NCBI GenBank assembly: GCA_023666335.1
Contig: JAMPCE010000001.1
Location: 1-48,523 of the forward strand
Origin: a bacterium
GTDB lineage: Bacteria > Bacillota > Clostridia > Lachnospirales > Lachnospiraceae
Length of the DNA: 48,523 nt
Direction: 5' to 3'
A model generated the notes under the pieces. That model made no database searches, was not told where the DNA came from, and saw only the letters and a list, made by a program, of their open reading frames with translations. A program made the translations under genes and the position numbers. This document shows, piece by piece, positions 25,496-33,719 of the stretch (positions are counted from its first letter, which is position 1; every line of letters begins with the position of its first letter).

Positions 25496-26590
25496 ATGAA
25501 TAAGAGAAAAGTAAACGGAAGAACGGGAAATCGCCTGCGCGTGCTTGTGGCAGCTGTATCAATAACAAGTGTTATTGCCGGTTGCGGCAGTGCAGGCAAG
25601 AATACTTACGAAATGTCGGCGGAGAGCGCTACCTATGATACGGCGGCAGATGCGGGCGGCGTGATGACTGCAAACCAGACGTATGAGTACGCCGAAGCGG
25701 AGGCGGCGGCAGAGGAAGCCGGGTATGCGCCGGAACCGCAGAGCGCGGAAGCTTACGAGCAGGAGGAGGCGTCTGTCTCCACGGAGCGGAAGCTGATCAA
25801 GACGGTGAACATCAATGCGGAGACCGAGGCGTTTGACACGCTGGTGCCTACGCTGCAAAGTCAGGTGGAAGCGCTCGGCGGCTACATAGAGAGCATTTCC
25901 GTCTACGATGTGAACAGCTATTATGTGGAAGATCGACAAGTCAAACAGCGCTGTGCAAACCTGACCGCCCGCGTGCCGAAAGAGAAGCTGGACGGATTTT
26001 TGTCCATGGTGGGCGAGCAGACGAATGTGACCAGCCGCTCCGAGAACGTGGAGGATGTGACCTTACAGTATGTGGATCTGGAAAGCCACAAAAAGGCGCT
26101 GCTCACGGAGCAGGACAGACTGCTGGAACTCCTGGAACAGGCGGAGAGCGTGGAAGATATCATCAGCATCGAGGGACGGCTTTCCGAGGTGCGTTACCAG
26201 CTTGAGAGCATGGAGTCGAGACTGCGCACCTATGACAATCAGATCGACTACAGCACGGTATACCTCTCGATCGAGGAGGTGCGGCAGTATACGCCGACGC
26301 AGACGGCTACCGTATGGCAGCGGATCGGGAACGGCTTTAGGAAGAGCCTTACGGATATCGGCATCGGCATTCAGAATCTTGCGATCGGCTTCGTGATCGA
26401 CATTCCCTACATTGTTCTGGGCATTGTGCTGATCGCGGCGGCGGTACTTGTCCTGCGCATCCTGTGGAAAGCGTGGAAAAAGCATAAGATGCGGAAACGG
26501 GACCGGAAAGCGGCAGCGGACGGGGAAGAAACGGAAGACGAAGAACAGCCGGAGAACGGGAAGCAGCCGGAGAACGGAGAACAGGAGTAA
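25496..26590 (+). CDS. DUF4349-like lipoprotein with C-terminal membrane segment
   Basis: A 364-aa lipoprotein with lipobox VIAGC (Cys30), an Ala/Glu-rich linker, then a beta-alpha domain (KLIKTVNINAETEAFDTLV near residue 100) and a long coiled-coil region (ESHKKALLTEQDRLLELLEQ near 200). A single membrane segment near residues 305-325 is followed by a basic, then acidic, cytoplasmic tail of repeated Glu-Asn-Gly units. This layout is that of DUF4349 proteins, whose function is not established. GGGAGG at 25483-25488 fixes the start; the frame extends upstream to 25406. The gene carries a palindrome within its signal-sequence codons. Era starts eight bases after its stop. Confidence 0.75.
   Translation: MNKRKVNGRTGNRLRVLVAAVSITSVIAGCGSAGKNTYEMSAESATYDTAADAGGVMTANQTYEYAEAEAAAEEAGYAPEPQSAEAYEQEEASVSTERKLIKTVNINAETEAFDTLVPTLQSQVEALGGYIESISVYDVNSYYVEDRQVKQRCANLTARVPKEKLDGFLSMVGEQTNVTSRSENVEDVTLQYVDLESHKKALLTEQDRLLELLEQAESVEDIISIEGRLSEVRYQLESMESRLRTYDNQIDYSTVYLSIEEVRQYTPTQTATVWQRIGNGFRKSLTDIGIGIQNLAIGFVIDIPYIVLGIVLIAAAVLVLRILWKAWKKHKMRKRDRKAAADGEETEDEEQPENGKQPENGEQE
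25561..25576. repeat. 16-bp palindrome AATAAC-AAGT-GTTATT (perfect)
   Basis: A perfect motif copy inside the signal-peptide codons of the DUF4349-like lipoprotein, 65 bases into the gene. Confidence 0.78.
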
Positions 26591-26598
26591 CGGGTGTT

Positions 26599-27501
26599 AT
26601 GGAAAAACAGCTAAAGAGCGGCTTTGCCGCGCTGGTCGGCAGACCGAACGTGGGAAAATCGACGCTGATGAACGCGCTGATCGGACAGAAGATCGCCATC
26701 ACGTCAAAGAAACCGCAGACTACCAGAAACCGCATCCGCACCGTGTATACCTGCGAGGCGGGGCAGATCGTGTTTTTGGATACGCCGGGCATCCACAAGG
26801 CGAAAAATAAGCTGGGGGATTATATGGTGAACGCAGCGGAGAGCACATTTTCCGAAGTGGACGTGATCCTGTGGCTGGTGGAGCCGACCGATTACATAGG
26901 CGCGGGCGAGCGGCATATCATCGAACAGTTGAAAAAAACAAAAACACCTGTTATTCTAGTGATCAATAAGATTGACACCGTGAAGAAAGAACTGATCCTC
27001 ACCTATATCGACGCCTACCGCAAAGAGCTTGACTTTGCGGAGATCGTGCCCGTGTCCGCCCTGAAAAAGGACGGTATGCAGACGCTGATCGACTGCATCT
27101 TTCAGTACCTCCCTTACGGGGAGCCGTTCTACGACGAGGACACGGTGACGGATCAGCCCATGCGGCAGATCGCGGCGGAACTGATTCGGGAGAAGGCATT
27201 GCGCTGTTTGGAAGATGAAATCCCACATGGCGTCGCCGTTGTGATCGAGCAGATGAAGTCGAGGAAAAAGCTTGTGGATATCGAGGCGACCATCATCTGT
27301 GAACGGGAATCCCACAAGGGGATCATCATCGGCAAACAGGGCGCGATGTTAAAAAAGATCGGTTCCCTGGCGAGAAAGGATATTGAGGAACTGGTGGAGA
27401 GCCAGGTGAATCTGAAACTCTGGGTGAAAGTGAAAAAGGACTGGCGCGACAGCGATTTCCAACTGAAAAATTTTGGCTACGATCCCCGGGAGACAGAATA
27501 G
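26599..27501 (+). CDS. era: GTPase Era
   Basis: A 300-aa essential GTPase that binds 16S rRNA during 30S assembly. G1 is GRPNVGKST (residue about 14), G2 region KKPQTTRNRI, G3 DTPG near residue 62, G4 NKID near residue 123, and SALK is G5. A C-terminal KH domain contains IICERESHKGIIIGKQGAMLKKIG near residue 233. Length is standard. A 14 of 16 palindrome (26586-26601) covers the previous stop and this start codon, and a 15 of 16 copy lies at 26940. Era is followed by yqzL and recO, the usual Firmicute order. Confidence 0.96.
   Translation: MEKQLKSGFAALVGRPNVGKSTLMNALIGQKIAITSKKPQTTRNRIRTVYTCEAGQIVFLDTPGIHKAKNKLGDYMVNAAESTFSEVDVILWLVEPTDYIGAGERHIIEQLKKTKTPVILVINKIDTVKKELILTYIDAYRKELDFAEIVPVSALKKDGMQTLIDCIFQYLPYGEPFYDEDTVTDQPMRQIAAELIREKALRCLEDEIPHGVAVVIEQMKSRKKLVDIEATIICERESHKGIIIGKQGAMLKKIGSLARKDIEELVESQVNLKLWVKVKKDWRDSDFQLKNFGYDPRETE
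26940..26955. repeat. 16-bp palindrome, one mismatch (AAAAAC-ACCT-GTTATT)
   Basis: A 15 of 16 motif copy inside era, next to the G4 box, using the codons CCT, GTT, ATT and CTA which are uncommon in this gene. Confidence 0.6.
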
Positions 27502-27566
27502 AAAAAGGCGCATCTGCGCACCCTAAGTTTTGGGACAGAGATAAGGCGGGAAACAGGGGGCGTAAG

Positions 27567-27734
27567 ATGAAGGATTTAAGTTACTGGGAGCAGTTTATGG
27601 CGACGGGAAAGATCGAGGATTTTCTGGCATACAAAAATGCCGTAAGAGAAGAGGAAAGGGAAGCGGAGGCAGCGTCCGGGGAGGAGTTTGATGCAGGAGG
27701 TCACGGAGCTTACAGGGATGGTCTTGAAAGCTGA
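27567..27734 (+). CDS. yqzL: YqzL-like small protein
   Basis: A 55-aa protein, MKDLSYWEQFMATGKIEDFL then an acidic tail. The pattern W..F..TG.I..FL.YK matches the YqzL family, small proteins of unknown role encoded between era and recO in Bacillus, which is exactly the position here. The ATG has a weak ribosome site (ACAGGGGGCG upstream). The last 44 bases overlap the start of recO in another frame. Confidence 0.72.
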   Translation: MKDLSYWEQFMATGKIEDFLAYKNAVREEEREAEAASGEEFDAGGHGAYRDGLES

Positions 27735-28338
27735 ACCGATGGGCGACTACGACAGGAGAGTCGTTCTGCTCACGAAAGAGAGAGGGAAGATCGCCGCTTT
27801 CGCAAGAGGGGCGAGAAAGCCGAACAGCAAACTTGTTGCGGCAACGAATCCGTTCTGCTTCGGCACTTTTAAGCTTTATGAGGGAAGGACGTCCTACAAT
27901 CTGACGGAGGCGGATATCTCCAATTACTTCGAGGGTCTGCGGGAGGATTACGAGAGCGCTTTCTACGGGATGTACTTTCTGGAAGTCATGGATTATTTCA
28001 CGAGAGAGAACAACGACGAAAAGGAGTTTTTAAAACTCCTCTACCAGTCCCTTCGCGCGCTCATGCACGAGGGGCTTTCCCATATGCTGGTCCGCTACGT
28101 CTTTGAGATCAAGGCGGTGGTGATAAACGGAGAGTTTCCCGGGATCCCCGAGGGGGAGAAGTGGGATGAGTCCACGCGTTACGCGGTCTCTTACATAGCG
28201 TCGTCCGGCATTGAGAAACTTTACACATTCACCGTGACGCCGCAGGTTTTGGCACAGCTTGGAGAGATCGCGGCTACGTGCCGCGCGCACTCCATCGACC
28301 GTCCGATGAAAAGTCTTGAAATTGTGGAAAATCTATAA
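27691..28338 (+). CDS. recO: DNA repair protein RecO
   Basis: A 215-aa RecO, which anneals strands and loads RecA with RecR in gap repair. The N-terminal OB fold is clear (TGMVLKAEPMGDYDRRVVLLTKERG then IAAFARGARKPNSKL), followed by the helical domain. It is shorter than many RecO proteins and lacks the CxxC...CxxC zinc motif that often sits near residue 150; in its place is FPGIPEGEKWDESTRY. GGGGAGGAG just upstream supports the ATG at 27691 rather than the TTG at 27688. It begins inside yqzL. Element A copy 2 follows its stop. Confidence 0.88.
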   Translation: MQEVTELTGMVLKAEPMGDYDRRVVLLTKERGKIAAFARGARKPNSKLVAATNPFCFGTFKLYEGRTSYNLTEADISNYFEGLREDYESAFYGMYFLEVMDYFTRENNDEKEFLKLLYQSLRALMHEGLSHMLVRYVFEIKAVVINGEFPGIPEGEKWDESTRYAVSYIASSGIEKLYTFTVTPQVLAQLGEIAATCRAHSIDRPMKSLEIVENL

Positions 28339-28355
28339 TACAATGTAACAGGCGA

Positions 28356-28560
28356 TTGCGAAACGCCTTTATTGATTGTTGAAATTTTGTAAATAGCATA
28401 ACCAACGCAGACGCGCTTGCGCTCCGTTCCGAGCGTAACAGACGCTAAACTCGGGAGTTGTAATGCAACTCCAAACCTCGTTAAGCGCTGACGCTCTTCA
28501 AGGGTCTGCTTATGGTTGTGTTATTTGCAAAATCAGCAAACGTTGAGATGCGTTTCGCAA
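28356..28560 (+). ncRNA. branched structured element A, copy 2
   Basis: The second copy of the 200-base element. Outer stem TTGCGAAACGC (28356-28366) with GCGTTTCGCAA (28550-28560); long stem AAATAGCATAACCA with TGGTTGTGTTATTT, fully paired including two G-U pairs; GCAGAC/GTCTGC; the same GCG-CTTG-CGC hairpin; GAGCGT with ACGCTC; CAG with CTG and CGCT with AGCG; and apical GGAGTTG/CAACTCC. It fills the gap between recO and the lipoprotein gene. Confidence 0.7.
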
Positions 28561-28594
28561 ACGCCAAAAGTCATCAATATAGAAAGGAAACCGT

Positions 28595-29230
28595 ATGCGG
28601 AAGCTTGTGACTGTACTCATACTGCCGATCATGATTCTGGGACTGACTTGCTGCGGGCAGGAGGAAGCGCCGGAGATTTCCTCTCTCTCTTTCAACAAAG
28701 CGGGGGAGATCACGCATCGTATCGTGGGAAAGACCGATCAGAATTATTATCAGATCGAGACAGCTGATCTGGAAAACTTTGCGGCGTCGCGCGTGGAGGA
28801 ATACTGCGCGGGCGGCAGAGAGGGAAGCGTCGTCCTCAATGCTGTGGAGGAGAAAGGCGGCAGCATCATCATGGATTTCGGCTATGTCTCAGCGGAAGAT
28901 TACAGTGGGTTTAACAACAGAATGTTGTATATTGGAACTTTGGAGAACGCGGCGGCGGACGGGTACGAACTGGAGGCGGTTCCTTTTGTTTCAATGGACG
29001 GTCAGGCGGTAGAGATCGGTTTTATGGAAGAGCAGGAGAAAAAGAATCTCGTCGTTCTGGAGACAAAGAGCGGGGAGGAGATCCTGGTCAATCTGCCGGG
29101 GAAGACGCTCTACACGAACCAGAGCGCGCACAGCGGGCAGGAAGTGACGTTCGTGGGGAAAAAGAGCGTGAAGATCAGCAATCAGGACGAGGAGGGGGCG
29201 CGTGCGCTCTCTTACATCATATATGAATGA
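28595..29230 (+). CDS. lipoprotein of unknown function
   Basis: A 211-aa lipoprotein: signal sequence MRKLVTVLILPIMILGLTCC with the lipidated cysteine at about residue 20, then a soluble domain of mainly beta prediction (MDFGYVSAEDYSGFNNRMLY near residue 95; GKTLYTNQSAHSGQEVTFVG near 165). Two internal cysteines are absent apart from EEYCAGG. No recognised family. GAAAGG lies six bases before the ATG. Upstream is element A copy 2, downstream the hairpin leader of glyS. Confidence 0.7.
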   Translation: MRKLVTVLILPIMILGLTCCGQEEAPEISSLSFNKAGEITHRIVGKTDQNYYQIETADLENFAASRVEEYCAGGREGSVVLNAVEEKGGSIIMDFGYVSAEDYSGFNNRMLYIGTLENAAADGYELEAVPFVSMDGQAVEIGFMEEQEKKNLVVLETKSGEEILVNLPGKTLYTNQSAHSGQEVTFVGKKSVKISNQDEEGARALSYIIYE

Positions 29231-29255
29231 CAATAGTTTGCCATGGCGGAGGATA

Positions 29256-29386
29256 GATTGAAAAATCATGCTGATGCACTGATTTTTCAATCACGAGTTT
29301 GTGCCAAAGTCACAAACTCGGAATCGCAGTCGAGAATCTGATATTCTCGACGCGTGTCATCGCAATAAATTGCTCTGACAAGGAGG
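29256..29386 (+). promoter_or_regulatory. structured leader element B, copy 1 (glyS)
   Basis: Four hairpins in a row ending at the ribosome site. H1 29256-29292: GATTGAAAAATCA with TGATTTTTCAATC, extended by TGC-TGAT-GCA with one bulged C. H2 29294-29320: CGAGTTTGTG with CACAAACTCG. H3 29325-29354: CGC-A-GTCGAGAAT, loop CTGAT, ATTCTCGAC-GCG. H4 29355-29380: TGTCA with TGACA, adjoining AGGAGG at 29381-29386. It is not a T-box. Copy 2 precedes alaS. Confidence 0.72.
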
Positions 29387-29391
29387 AAAAT

Positions 29392-30780
29392 ATGGAAAAA
29401 ACAATGGAGAAAATCGTAGCGTTGTCTAAGGCGAGGGGGTTTGTTTACCCCGGTTCCGAGATTTACGGGGGGCTGGCGAACACTTGGGATTTTGGAAATC
29501 TCGGCGTAGAACTGAAAAATAACATCAAAAAGGCGTGGTGGCAGAAGTTTGTCATGGAAAGCCCCTACAATGTCGGCGTGGACTGCGCGATCCTCATGAA
29601 TCCGCAGACCTGGGTGGCGAGCGGGCATCTGGGCAGCTTTTCCGATCCGCTGATGGACTGTAAGGAGTGCCACGAGCGTTTCCGCGCGGACAAGATCATT
29701 GAGGACTATGTGGCGGAAAAGGGCATGACGCTCGAATCTTCCGTGGATGGCTGGAGCCAGCAGCAGATGAAGGATTTTGTCGAAGAACATAACATTCCCT
29801 GCCCGACCTGCGGCAAACATAATTTTACCGATATCCGGCAGTTCAACCTGATGTTCAAGACCTTTCAGGGCGTGACGGAGGACGCGAAGAATACGGTGTA
29901 TCTGCGCCCCGAGACCGCGCAGGGCATCTTTGTGAATTTCAAGAACGTGCAGCGGACTTCCCGCAAGAAGATTCCCTTTGGCATCTGTCAGGTGGGAAAA
30001 TCCTTCCGCAACGAGATCACGCCCGGAAACTTTATCTTCCGCGTGCGGGAGTTTGAGCAGATGGAGATGGAATTTTTCTGCGAGCCGGACACCGATCTGG
30101 AATGGTTCGCTTACTGGAAGAAATACTGTATCGACTTCCTTAAGAGCCTCGGCATGAAGGAGGAGGAGATGCGGGTGCGCGACCACGATCCGGAGGAACT
30201 TTCTTTCTACTCTAAGGCGACGACGGATATCGAGTTCTTGTTCCCTTTCGGCTGGGGCGAGCTCTGGGGCATCGCTGACAGGACGGACTACGACCTGACG
30301 CAGCACCAGAATACTTCCGGCGAGGATCTGACTTACTTTGACGATACAAAGAATGAGAAATATATACCTTATGTGATCGAGCCTTCGCTCGGCGTGGAGC
30401 GGCTGTTCCTGGCGGTGCTCTGCGGCGCGTATGACGAGGAGGATTTGGGCGAGGGGGATATGCGCACCGTGCTGCATTTCCATCCCGCGCTTGCGCCTGT
30501 CAAGATCGGCGTGCTGCCCCTTTCCAAAAAACTGAATGAGGGCGCGGAGAAGATTTTTGCCCAGCTTTCGAAAAAGTATAACTGTGAGTTTGACGACAGG
30601 GGCAATATCGGCAAGCGTTACCGCCGTCAGGACGAGATCGGCACGCCGTTCTGCGTGACCTACGATTTTGATTCCGAGACGGACAACTGCGTGACCGTGC
30701 GCTTCCGCGACTCTATGGAGCAGGAGCGGGTGGCGATCGAGCAGCTTGACGCTTACTTTGCGGATAAGTTTATGTTCTAG
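29392..30780 (+). CDS. glyS: glycyl-tRNA synthetase, dimeric class II type
   Basis: A 462-aa alpha2-type glycyl-tRNA synthetase (the single-chain bacterial/archaeal/eukaryotic kind, not the alpha2beta2 form). Class II motif 2 is [25 protein letters not shown] (residues about 205-229, with FRNE), motif 3 is [10 protein letters not shown] near residue 328 and the anticodon-binding domain follows ([16 protein letters not shown] near 365). A cysteine pair CPTCG near residue 137 with CKEC near 90 may bind zinc. The frame is open from 29299, but AGGAGG at 29381-29386 places the start at 29392. The gene is named glyS or glyQS depending on convention. A hairpin leader adjoins its ribosome site. Confidence 0.93.
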   Translation: MEKTMEKIVALSKARGFVYPGSEIYGGLANTWDFGNLGVELKNNIKKAWWQKFVMESPYNVGVDCAILMNPQTWVASGHLGSFSDPLMDCKECHERFRADKIIEDYVAEKGMTLESSVDGWSQQQMKDFVEEHNIPCPTCGKHNFTDIRQFNLMFKTFQGVTEDAKNTVYLRPETAQGIFVNFKNVQRTSRKKIPFGICQVGKSFRNEITPGNFIFRVREFEQMEMEFFCEPDTDLEWFAYWKKYCIDFLKSLGMKEEEMRVRDHDPEELSFYSKATTDIEFLFPFGWGELWGIADRTDYDLTQHQNTSGEDLTYFDDTKNEKYIPYVIEPSLGVERLFLAVLCGAYDEEDLGEGDMRTVLHFHPALAPVKIGVLPLSKKLNEGAEKIFAQLSKKYNCEFDDRGNIGKRYRRQDEIGTPFCVTYDFDSETDNCVTVRFRDSMEQERVAIEQLDAYFADKFMF

Positions 30781-30798
30781 GCGGGAACGAGGAAAGCA

Positions 30799-30928
30799 GA
30801 TTGAAAAATAAGTCTGATGACCTTATTTTTCAATCGTGAGTTTGTGTCGGAGCCACAAACTCAAAATCGCAGAGCAGAATTTGAAATTCTGCTCGCGTGT
30901 CTTCGCAAAAAACGCTCCGACAGGGAGG
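30799..30928 (+). promoter_or_regulatory. structured leader element B, copy 2 (alaS)
   Basis: The same four-hairpin order as upstream of glyS. H1 30799-30835: GATTGAAAAATAA with TTATTTTTCAATC, extended by GTC-TGAT-GAC with the same bulged C. H2 30837-30863: TGAGTTTGTG with CACAAACTCA. H3 30868-30897: CGC-A-GAGCAGAAT, loop TTGAA, ATTCTGCTC-GCG. H4 30898-30922: TGTC with GACA, adjoining GGGAGG at 30923-30928. Confidence 0.72.
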
Positions 30929-30933
30929 TACCA

Positions 30934-33591
30934 ATGAGACAATTTACTTCGGATGAGTTGAGAAAGACCTGGAAGCAGTTTTATATTGAACGCGGTCATG
31001 TGGATGTGGGGGCGGTTTCGCTGGTGTCTGACGGTTCTACGGGCGTTCTCTTTAACGTGGCAGGCATGCAGCCGTTAATGCCCTATCTTTTGGGGCGCAA
31101 GCACCCTTTGGGGACGAGGCTCTGTAACGTGCAGGGCTGTGTGCGCACGAACGATATCGACTCGGTGGGCGACAAGAGCCATGTGACCTTTTTTGAGATG
31201 ATGGGAAGCTGGAGTCTGGGAGATTATTTCAAGGAGGAGCGCTGCAAGTGGAGTTTTGAGCTGTTGACGCAGGTGTTCGGCTTTGATGCGGATCACCTGG
31301 CGGCGACCGTCTTTGCCGGGGACGAAAACGCGCCCAGGGACGAGGAGGGCGCACAGTACCGCATCGCTTCCGGTTTCAGGAAAGAAAATATCTATTACCT
31401 GCCGGCGGAAGATAACTGGTGGGGCTTGGAATACGGTCCCTGCGGCCCTGACAGCGAGATGTTCTATGTGGACGACCGTGCGGACTGCGGACCCGACTGC
31501 GGACCGGGATGCAGCTGCGGAAAGTACACGGAACTGGGAAACGACGTCTTCATGCAGTACGAGAAGCATCAGGACGGGAGCCTGACGCCGCTTGCGCAGA
31601 AAAACGTGGATACGGGATGGGGACTGGAGCGCATTCTGGCGTTCTTAAACGGGGCGAGAGACGTCTATCGGATCGACCTGTTTGCGCCGGTGATCGCCTA
31701 TATCGAGAAAGAATCGGGGACGAAATACGAGCAGGACGAAAAACTGACAAGATCTATGCGGATCCTCGCGGATCATATCCGCACGAGCGTCATGCTGATC
31801 GGGGATGAGGCAAGGCTCTTACCCTCCAATGTGGGGGCAGGCTATGTGCTGCGCCGCCTGATCCGCCGTGCGGTCAGACACGGAAAGACACTTGGTCTTG
31901 GCAAGGACCATATCGTAAAGGTGGCGGAACTCTTTATTGACGAGATCTATGCGGAGAGCTATCCCCGCCTGAAAGAAAACAAAGAATTTGTGCTCACGGA
32001 GTTACAGAGGGAGATCGAGCGCTTTGAGGGGACGCTGGAAAACGGCATGAAAGAATTCCGAAAGATCCTCGAAGCGAAGAAAAAGGAAAACTCCGGCGGG
32101 ATCGACGGCAGATCAGCCTTTTACCTGTATGATACCTTTGGCTTCCCCATCGAACTGACTGTGGAAATGGCGCAGGAAGAGGGGCTTAACGTCGATGAAG
32201 AGGGCTTCGCAAAGGCGATGGAGGAGCAGAAGCAGAAAGCGCGGGAGAACCAGAATTTCGAGGCGAAGCTTTCCGAGGGGAATGCGGCGCTTTACGAGAG
32301 CCTGGACGCTTCCGTTGGCAGCACATTCGTTGGGTATGAGAGCCTGACAGCGGAGAGTCAGATCTTTGCCATCACGGACGGAGCTGCGTGGAAGAATGTT
32401 CTGAACGAGGGAGAAGAGGGAACGATCATTGCGGAAAAGACGCCGTTTTATGCGACGATGGGCGGTCAGTGTGCTGACACGGGTGTCATTTCCTGTGGCG
32501 GGAGCACGTTTGTCGTGGAAGATACCGTCAAACTCCCCGGAAACCGGATCGGGCATGTCGGCAAAGTGACAAAGGGAAGCATCAAGACCGGAGATACGGC
32601 GCTTTTGGAAGTCGGGGCAGCAAGACGCGGCGATACCTGTAAAAACCACAGCGCGACCCATCTTCTGCAAAAGGCGCTGCGCATCGTTTTGGGCGATCAT
32701 GTGGAGCAGGCGGGATCCTTTGTGAGCGAAGACAGGCTCCGCTTTGATTTCAGCCATTCTTGCGCGATGACGAAAGAGGAGCTGGAAAAGACCGAACGGA
32801 TCGTCAATGAGCAGATCGGGCTTTCCCTGCCGGTGGTGACGGAGGAGATGTCTTTAGAAGAGGCGAAAAAGACAGGGGCTATGGCGCTGTTCGGGGAAAA
32901 GTACGGCGAGACGGTGCGCGTGGTCAAAATGGGGGATTTTTCCACAGAACTCTGCGGCGGCACCCATGTGGCAAATACAGGAGAAGTGCGCCTGTTCAAG
33001 ATCGTATCGGAGAGCGGCGTAGCTGCCGGCGTGCGGAGGATCGAGGCGCTGACCGGAAACGGCGTGCTGGCATATTATGCAAAAGTGGAGCAGGAACTTA
33101 CGGAGGCGGCAGCGATCGTAAAGACGGCTCCGGCGGAACTGGTTTCCCGACTTTCCCATCTGATGGCGGAACTGAAAGCCCTGCAGAGCGAGAACGACTC
33201 CTTAAAGAGCAAGGCGGCGAAAGACGCGCTGGGCGATGTGACCGATCAGGTGCAGGAAGTCAAGGGCGTGAAGCTCCTTGCAGCCAAAGTGTCGGGCGTC
33301 GATATGAACGGTCTGCGCGAGTTGGGCGACCAGCTGAAAGAAAAGATCGCCGACGGCGTGGTGGTGCTGCTTTCCGAGAAAGAGGGCAAGGTGAACCTGA
33401 TTGCGATGGCTGCGGACGGCGCGATCCATAAGGGCGCGCATGCGGGCAATCTCATCAAAGGGATCGCGGCTCTTGTTGGCGGCGGCGGAGGCGGCAGACC
33501 GAACATGGCGCAGGCGGGCGGTAAAAACCCTGCGGGCATGGACGAGGCGGTCGCAGCGTGTGCGAAAGTGCTGGCGGAGCAGTTGAAATAA
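30934..33591 (+). CDS. alaS: alanyl-tRNA synthetase
   Basis: An 885-aa alanyl-tRNA synthetase. Catalytic class II core at residues 1-240 (FYIERGHVDVGAVSLV; motif 2-like GCVRTNDIDSVG with HVTFFEMMGSWSLGDYFKEE), tRNA-recognition helices, then the editing domain with zinc-binding NHSATHLLQ (about residue 570) and CGGTHVANTGE (about 672), and a C-terminal C-Ala domain with the glycine run GGGGGGRPNMAQAGG near 860. A Cys-rich insert DCGPDCGPGCSCG near residue 190 replaces the usual stretch and may bind metal. The frame extends upstream to 30817, but GGGAGG at 30923-30928 fixes the ATG at 30934. Confidence 0.94.
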   Translation: MRQFTSDELRKTWKQFYIERGHVDVGAVSLVSDGSTGVLFNVAGMQPLMPYLLGRKHPLGTRLCNVQGCVRTNDIDSVGDKSHVTFFEMMGSWSLGDYFKEERCKWSFELLTQVFGFDADHLAATVFAGDENAPRDEEGAQYRIASGFRKENIYYLPAEDNWWGLEYGPCGPDSEMFYVDDRADCGPDCGPGCSCGKYTELGNDVFMQYEKHQDGSLTPLAQKNVDTGWGLERILAFLNGARDVYRIDLFAPVIAYIEKESGTKYEQDEKLTRSMRILADHIRTSVMLIGDEARLLPSNVGAGYVLRRLIRRAVRHGKTLGLGKDHIVKVAELFIDEIYAESYPRLKENKEFVLTELQREIERFEGTLENGMKEFRKILEAKKKENSGGIDGRSAFYLYDTFGFPIELTVEMAQEEGLNVDEEGFAKAMEEQKQKARENQNFEAKLSEGNAALYESLDASVGSTFVGYESLTAESQIFAITDGAAWKNVLNEGEEGTIIAEKTPFYATMGGQCADTGVISCGGSTFVVEDTVKLPGNRIGHVGKVTKGSIKTGDTALLEVGAARRGDTCKNHSATHLLQKALRIVLGDHVEQAGSFVSEDRLRFDFSHSCAMTKEELEKTERIVNEQIGLSLPVVTEEMSLEEAKKTGAMALFGEKYGETVRVVKMGDFSTELCGGTHVANTGEVRLFKIVSESGVAAGVRRIEALTGNGVLAYYAKVEQELTEAAAIVKTAPAELVSRLSHLMAELKALQSENDSLKSKAAKDALGDVTDQVQEVKGVKLLAAKVSGVDMNGLRELGDQLKEKIADGVVVLLSEKEGKVNLIAMAADGAIHKGAHAGNLIKGIAALVGGGGGGRPNMAQAGGKNPAGMDEAVAACAKVLAEQLK

Positions 33592-33617
33592 AAAAATAAT
33601 TATTTTCCATTTTTCGG

Positions 33618-33645
33618 TTGACGCACATCTAAAATGTGGTATAAT
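33618..33645 (+). promoter_or_regulatory. sigma-A promoter of rpsU
   Basis: TTGACG at 33618-33623, a 16-base spacer and TATAAT at 33640-33645 with TGG before it (extended -10). A strong promoter, as expected for a ribosomal protein. Confidence 0.8.
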
Positions 33646-33719
33646 TTGAGTTGTGTGAAAACACGCAAATAACCCAATCAGTCGAAATACTCGGGGACTG
33701 AAGGGAGGTCAGGTGCGGA

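Noticed and set aside
22192-28594. Element A copies as a composite transposon bracketing 22.5-28.3 kb
   Set aside because: The enclosed genes are ordinary core genes (era, recO), no transposase or target duplication is seen, and both copies are in the same orientation.
28595-28620. Frame at 28516 as the lipoprotein start or a separate small gene
   Set aside because: It lies inside structured element A and in another frame; the ATG at 28595 with GAAAGG fits the lipoprotein.
29256-30928. T-box riboswitches before glyS and alaS
   Set aside because: Expected for these genes, but no GGTGGTACCGCG-type core or terminator is present; the leaders have a different hairpin plan.
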